Shown piece by piece: positions 10,173-12,500 of a DNA stretch of 12,500 bases. Origin of the DNA: Botryococcus braunii (Eukaryota; Chlorophyta; Trebouxiophyceae); the NCBI GenBank assembly GCA_002005505.1, contig KV908647.1, forward strand, positions 4,631 through 17,130, given 5' to 3'. Made by a program: the position numbers and the translations under genes. A model generated the notes under the pieces. It did no database searches. It was given only the letters and a program-made list of their open reading frames with translations, and had not been told where the DNA came from. The stretch's first letter is position 1. Every line of letters starts with the position of its first letter.

Positions 10173-11773
10173 GGACACCTCCCCTCACATACGATGGCGA
10201 CAGATATGTCAGAGGAAGCAGTTAGAAGAGTGAGCATACCCCAAGCGCTCCCCAACTGCACACATGTTGTGGATAGAAAAGGGTGCATGCTCTGACGGAA
10301 CATCTTCAAACCACTTCAAGATCGGTACCACTTCTGGGGGGCACCCATCTTGCAGTTGGCGTCGCCAGTTACGTCCCAATGTATGATGCAGCAAAACCTG
10401 CGGTTTGCAGGGTCCTGTCATGTTTCTATTAGATTAACTAATATCCCACATACTTTGATTAATCTGTCAGAGATGATCTGTACAGTTCCAATCCCTCAAG
10501 TACTACAGATATACATCGAATTTCATGCATGACTACAGCAAACCGGAACTCAGGCAACTACCAGGATACACCTACTAGATCCAACCAATTCAAGTTCCAA
10601 TGAGTCTTGATCAACAAGAAACAGAAATATGCAACATTAACACCGTTCTGTGCATCATAGCAGCGATGGAGCCAAAGATCGCTGATCCCTCAAGAACGGG
10701 TTGCAAAGTTGTACCCTACAGTTACACTTCCGAGGGCATGTAGGACAGGACGACATTTCTAAATGGAGCCTCTGCACCAAGGGGTGTGACCGCAAAGGCG
10801 CCAATAAGAACATGCATGCACTACGCTGGGAGGTGGAGCACTGTATTCTCATTGCAGTGTTCAAGATTTTCACCTGTGCTAAGAGCATTTGCCCAGTTCT
10901 TATTGTGCAACCCCAACCTGTGTCTGTAGTAAGATCTGTGTTTCCTGCAAGCAATACAGTCCTTAGAACCCCTTGCACCCATATCATGTGCATGAGCGTG
11001 AGAGTAGTGACAATGACCACTGACCATTTACAGAACACTGCAACACTTACCAATTGGTTTGAAACCCTCGCGATAAGTCAGCCAAAGTCTTGAAGTGAAG
11101 TCAGACACAATATCACGTTGAACCTGCACCAATACGTTCTCAATCCCTACATAATTGATATAAATACCACAGACAAACGGCACCAGCCTCCCCACCCCCC
11201 TTGCAGAGGGGATCAGGTGCTGTGGACACACAACGATATATTGTGACCCCGAATTCGCCAGCCCCTTACATTCTGGTCAAGTGCCAATTGTTGCTGTCCA
11301 TTTTCCCCGTCACTCCCCTGGTAAAGTTCACCAAGGAGCCAAATAGGGCTGCCACTCAAACTCGAAGTTGCGCCCTGCAAATGTCAACAAGATACCTGTA
11401 AGACATAGCATTGAAGACTATGTTGATACTAAACATAGACACGTGGAATCAACATTGTAACCCTGCATTGTCTCCTGAGGGTGTCCTGGACTCCCTCTAG
11501 AGACAATGGTCAACAACCCTGTAACAAATACCAGATGCCAAGAAACCTTTCACCAGGATCTCAATGTGATAGTAGCCCCGGTACCAGAAGTAACCGATGT
11601 TGTAACTCGTAACGATTTCTTCCCTCACGTACAAGTGAACTTGCCTGCATATAGTCTCTCAGACTTTTCAGGCCCGGCACAGCGGACTGAAATTTGTAGA
11701 AACCTAGAGAAACAATTTGTCTGCACTGCAATATGAACAACGATGGTGGCTGAGAAGTGTCAGCCATAGCCAT
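6187..11773 (-). CDS. ATG4: ATG4 autophagy cysteine protease (spliced, about ten exons)
   Basis: Cytosolic C54-family peptidase that trims the C-terminus of ATG8 to expose Gly and later releases ATG8 from phosphatidylethanolamine. Proposed coding join, in transcript order: 11773-11633, 11374-11270, 11123-11051, 10944-10874, 10397-10240, 10060-9920, 8911-8743, 8291-8142, 7355-7244, 6383-6187. All internal phases match and give about 438 residues, usual for the family. Visible landmarks: PIWLLGELY (about residue 57), SRLWLTYREGF, catalytic Cys about 119 in DTGWGC, GRNWRR, FSIHN, GRWWGPST, LILIPLRLGLGK, WPQSAGIVGGRP, catalytic Asp about 330 and His about 332 in YLDPHEVHQ, NIDPSLALGFYC, and a terminal DWEML. 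Exons 2-6 and 8-10 are seen clearly. Exon 1 and the left acceptor of exon 7 are less sure. The wording resembles plant/protist ATG4 more than animal ATG4. Family assignment is from recognised motifs, not a search. Confidence 0.93.
6470..6768 (-). repeat. 38-bp minisatellite inside the last ATG4 intron
   Basis: Seven copies anchored on ACAAATGAACCCT-like words at 6494, 6533, 6571, 6609, 6647, 6685 and 6728 (spacings 39, 38, 38, 38, 38, 43). The rest of each unit is built from CAGCC/CAGCCC pieces, with extra pentamers in the last copies. On the ATG4 sense strand this gives GGGCT runs. Frames through it are artefacts. Confidence 0.95.
7066..7146. repeat. C13/G5 and (GT)n in the last ATG4 intron
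   Basis: C13 at 7066-7078 abuts G5 at 7079-7083. A GT tract follows at 7085-7146 with one TA interruption. The ATG4 pre-mRNA reads this as (AC)n. Confidence 0.96.
7244..7355 (-). CDS. ATG4: ATG4 exon 9
   Basis: 112 nt: acceptor CCTGCAG|GTG (phase 0), donor CTAG|GTGAGC (phase 1). It encodes VVRDTMDMSTYFCSNLRLLS and LSNIDPSLALGFYCDSL, matching the YHC...LDPS-ALGFYC block that follows the DPH motif in ATG4. The exon is easy to miss because this frame has a stop just upstream of the acceptor. Confidence 0.93.
7505..7564. repeat. 30-bp tandem duplication in an ATG4 intron
   Basis: Copies at 7505-7534 and 7535-7564 share AGGGAACATA and GGAGGATT words, with a few changes in the middle. Confidence 0.8.
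7841..8059. repeat. Polypyrimidine block (C-rich, CCCT/CCCTCC units)
   Basis: Nearly pure C/T on the plus strand to about 7990, with several C8-C9 runs, then C11 and A7 at 8042-8059. It lies in the ATG4 intron between exons 8 and 9, where the sense strand is purine-rich. Open frames here are compositional. Confidence 0.93.
8142..8291 (-). CDS. ATG4: ATG4 exon 8 (Asp-His of the catalytic triad)
   Basis: 150 nt, 50 codons, phase 0 at both ends: acceptor GTGCAG|GTC and donor CAG|GTGTGC. It encodes VNPCYIPQVQEVLRWPQSAG, IVGGRPDSSLYFIGVQ and LYLDPHEVHQ. The Asp and His of DPH complete the papain-like triad with the exon 4 Cys. The GVQ and HEVHQ wording is nearer plant and protist ATG4 than animal ATG4. 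Confidence 0.96.
8617..8643. repeat. G12 followed by (AGG)n
   Basis: G12 at 8617-8628 and about five AGG units. It lies within the 451-nt intron between ATG4 exons 7 and 8. Confidence 0.93.
8743..8911 (-). CDS. ATG4: ATG4 exon 7
   Basis: 169 nt. The right part is secure: SSAVLILIPLRLGLGK ends at donor AAG|GTGCTG in phase 0 and joins directly to VNPCYIP. The left part (AALVTLRGVSRVEVLLKGED and a Ser-rich linker) falls in a region that varies between ATG4s. The phase-matching acceptor is CTGCAGAG|G; a stronger-looking CTGCAG two bases earlier would be phase 0 and would not fit exon 6. An extra small exon in the preceding 1-kb intron cannot be excluded. Confidence 0.75.
9068..9264. repeat. Degenerate tandem repeat of about 30 bp
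   Basis: Six to seven units start near 9069, 9098, 9128, 9157, 9187, 9217 and 9246. Each resembles AGATGGTCAACTCACATATG followed by TTGTACAAC. The units at 9128 and 9217 are most alike; the 9157 unit is most diverged. It lies in the 1-kb intron between ATG4 exons 6 and 7. Confidence 0.85.
9266..9299. other. Perfect 12-bp inverted repeat (hairpin)
   Basis: TGGAGGTTGAAG at 9266-9277 is exactly complementary to 9288-9299, with a 10-nt loop. It sits immediately after the 30-bp tandem repeat, inside an ATG4 intron. There is no U tract after it on either strand, and it is not expected to be a terminator. Confidence 0.85.
9440..9572. repeat. G15, (GT)n, G12 block
   Basis: G15 at 9440-9454, a pure GT tract at 9471-9549 (79 nt), then G12 at 9561-9572. 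It is in the ATG4 intron between exons 6 and 7, and the sense strand reads (AC)n. Confidence 0.98.
9693..9736. repeat. (CA)n microsatellite
   Basis: Pure CA tract of 44 nt in the same intron as the GT tract at 9471-9549, and in the opposite sense to it. Confidence 0.97.
9920..10060 (-). CDS. ATG4: ATG4 exon 6
   Basis: 141 nt: acceptor TTTTGCAG|G (phase 2) and proposed donor CCCAG|GTGCGC (phase 2). It encodes VRIGRWWGPSTLCQTLESIV, then RVHLAG and GGGVPLLCRP, corresponding to the G-W-GP--V and VHI...GAP-LC blocks of ATG4. The acceptor side is secure. The donor is the only GT with a good context where homology ends. Confidence 0.88.
10112..10171. repeat. (CA)n microsatellite in a short ATG4 intron
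   Basis: Pure CA tract of 60 nt. The intron between exons 5 and 6 is only 179 nt, so the repeat is a third of it. In the pre-mRNA it is (UG)n, ending about 50 nt before the exon 6 acceptor. Confidence 0.97.
10240..10397 (-). CDS. ATG4: ATG4 exon 5
   Basis: 158 nt: acceptor ACCGCAG|GTT (phase 0), donor TTGGG|GTATGC (phase 2). It encodes VLLHHTLGRNWRR and, after a variable linker, HAPFSIHNMCAVGERLG, matching the LGR-WR and FSIHN-GE blocks of ATG4. Joined to exon 4 it reads MLLAQVLLHHTLGRNW, as expected for the family. Confidence 0.93.
10874..10944 (-). CDS. ATG4: ATG4 exon 4 (catalytic Cys)
   Basis: 71 nt: acceptor TTGCAG|GA completes the split Gly, donor CAG|GTGAAA is phase 0. It encodes NTDLTTDTGWGCTIRTGQML and then LAQ. 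The Cys in GWGC is the family nucleophile. Where human ATG4A has the redox-sensitive Cys81 (four residues after its catalytic Cys77), this protein has Thr. Confidence 0.95.
11051..11123 (-). CDS. ATG4: ATG4 exon 3
   Basis: 73 nt: acceptor GTGCAG|GTT (phase 0), perfect donor ATTG|GTAAGT (phase 1). It encodes VQRDIVSDFTSRLWLTYREG and then FKPI plus the first base of a Gly. This matches the conserved SRLW-TYR-GF-PIG block just before the catalytic cysteine. The following intron is only 106 nt. Confidence 0.93.
11270..11374 (-). CDS. ATG4: ATG4 exon 2 (WLLG region)
   Basis: 35 codons, phase 0 at both ends. Acceptor TTTGCAG|GGC and donor AAT|GTAAGG. It carries PIWLLGELY, the counterpart of the VWILG-type segment at the start of the catalytic domain in ATG4 proteins. 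A short Gly/Gln-rich stretch (DGENGQQQ) follows, in a region that is variable in the family. Confidence 0.88.
11633..11773 (-). CDS. ATG4: ATG4 exon 1 (tentative N-terminus)
   Basis: From ATG at 11773 (a second in-frame ATG lies at 11767) the frame reads MAMADTSQPPS and on to KSLRDYMQASSL, 47 codons. It ends in phase 0 at a GTACGT donor and joins exon 2 in frame. The frame is closed upstream by a TAA near 11852, so 11773 is the first in-frame ATG after a stop. Two alternatives remain. A GC donor (CAG|GCAAGT) would end the exon at 11645. A strong TTGCAG acceptor-like site at 11726-11728 could make this an internal exon with an earlier start. ATG4 N-termini are poorly conserved, so homology does not help. 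Confidence 0.4.
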
Positions 11774-12444
11774 ACTGCCACACCTTAACACTTGAAATGG
11801 GTGCAAGCGGATTCCATGCCTCGAATCACCAGCACAGGGTGCACAGCGTTTTTAATAAACCAAATAGGCAACGCGAGTTTGCAACACAAGTCTCAGGGTG
11901 TTAGTGACGTTGAAATGGTAGGGGTCTACCCTGAGGTGCGCTTTGAAACACCTGCACTCAGTGCAGTGCACTGTCCCTGCGAGGTACGTCATGTGGCCCA
12001 CGTGGCTTGAGTGATACTTAGCTGTTCGGAGTGCCTGCCTGATTTCTAGTGTCTGATTTGAAATCAGTGATTTCCATGGCAGCGAGGAACAGGATCCCAC
12101 TTGAAGATTCACGCTTACAAGTGGGCCCGCCTGGCCAGGTCCGGGATCTGTCCCAGGTCACCTGTGGGTTCCCCGACAGTGTGCGGGTCGGGTTGAAGCC
12201 CGCCGATACATCATTATGCAGTTGGATACCACATCGTACAGGAGATTTTTGTTCTCAGCAGTGGAAATATTTGAGTTTTAATCTCTTGAATCAAGAGTCT
12301 TGATGAATGGGAGGGTGTCTCCATATCATCAGCCTCGAGGGGCTGTACAGATGTGACGTTCTGTGCGTTGCCGTCGTGGATTCGTCTTCTTCGTTTTTCC
12401 TACATTGCCTCTGTGTTCATTAATATTAATTGCCTCATTATATA
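11774..12444. promoter_or_regulatory. Gap between ATG4 and the right-end gene; possible shared promoter
   Basis: About 670 bases lie between the proposed ATG4 start (minus strand) and the signal-peptide-like start (plus strand). If both starts are right, this is a head-to-head promoter region. A GC-rich patch at 12121-12205 contrasts with AT-rich sequence at 12410-12465. I saw no clear TATA box in a sensible position, and no coding frame I recognise. Confidence 0.3.
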
Positions 12445-12500
12445 ATGTCGACTAAATTTTTCACGTTATTACTGCTCCTATTGCTGCTGGTGCTGGACAC
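12445..12500 (+). CDS. Possible start of a secreted or membrane protein (cut by window end)
   Basis: ATG at 12445 opens MSTKFFTLLLLLLLLVLD: a short basic n-region (Lys4) followed by eight Leu, Val and Leu, which is the layout of an ER signal peptide. An in-frame TAA at 12427-12429 lies just upstream, so this is the first ATG after a stop. Transcription would run away from ATG4. Only 18 codons are visible, so no function can be given. A leucine run can arise by chance from the CTG/CTC/CTA-rich DNA here. Confidence 0.4.
   Translation, partial: MSTKFFTLLLLLLLLVLD

Noticed and set aside
12436..12446. TATA-like ATTATATAAT
   Set aside because: It overlaps the proposed plus-strand start codon and is about 670 bases from the ATG4 start, so it is wrongly placed for both.

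Overview
The window is nuclear DNA of a eukaryote. It has spliced exons with GT/AG borders, long introns, very dense microsatellites ((GT)n, (CA)n, (CT)n, poly-C/poly-G) and no bacterial-style gene packing. The one gene that can be read reliably is on the minus strand, from about 11773 down to 6187. It is an ATG4 autophagy cysteine protease, here resolved into ten exons whose splice phases fit together. Its wording is closer to plant and protist ATG4 than to animal ATG4 (for example VNPCYIP and GVQ...YLDPHEV). An alga or other protist is therefore the best guess, but this is inference; the species cannot be named from the sequence.

Layout. 1-141: CCTG and GT microsatellite. 142-1640: no recognisable gene, one G14 run and a 30-bp tandem duplication. 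1640-2030: a frameshifted stretch that may be a decayed Ty3/gypsy gag. 2031-3026: nothing recognised. 3027-3497: C runs and a 142-nt CT tract. 3498-5850: nothing recognised apart from two C runs. 5851-6062: a second long CT tract with G runs, starting about 125 nt past the ATG4 stop. 6187-11773: ATG4, whose introns hold a 38-bp minisatellite, GT and CA arrays, a polypyrimidine block, a 30-bp degenerate tandem repeat and a perfect 12-bp hairpin. 11774-12444: gap between divergent genes. 12445-12500: first 18 codons of a possible plus-strand secreted or membrane protein, starting with a leucine-rich signal-peptide-like segment and running off the window.

How the parts relate. The predicted ATG4 (about 438 residues) has the WLLG region, catalytic Cys in GWGC, the Asp and His of the DPH motif, and a C-terminal WxxL ATG8-binding motif. 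It should process ATG8 precursors and delipidate ATG8-PE. The right-end gene is transcribed away from ATG4, so the two may share the roughly 670-bp gap as a promoter region. Most open frames in the left half are low-complexity translations of microsatellites (Ser-Leu, Arg-Glu, Cys-Val, Thr-His repeats) and are not genes.
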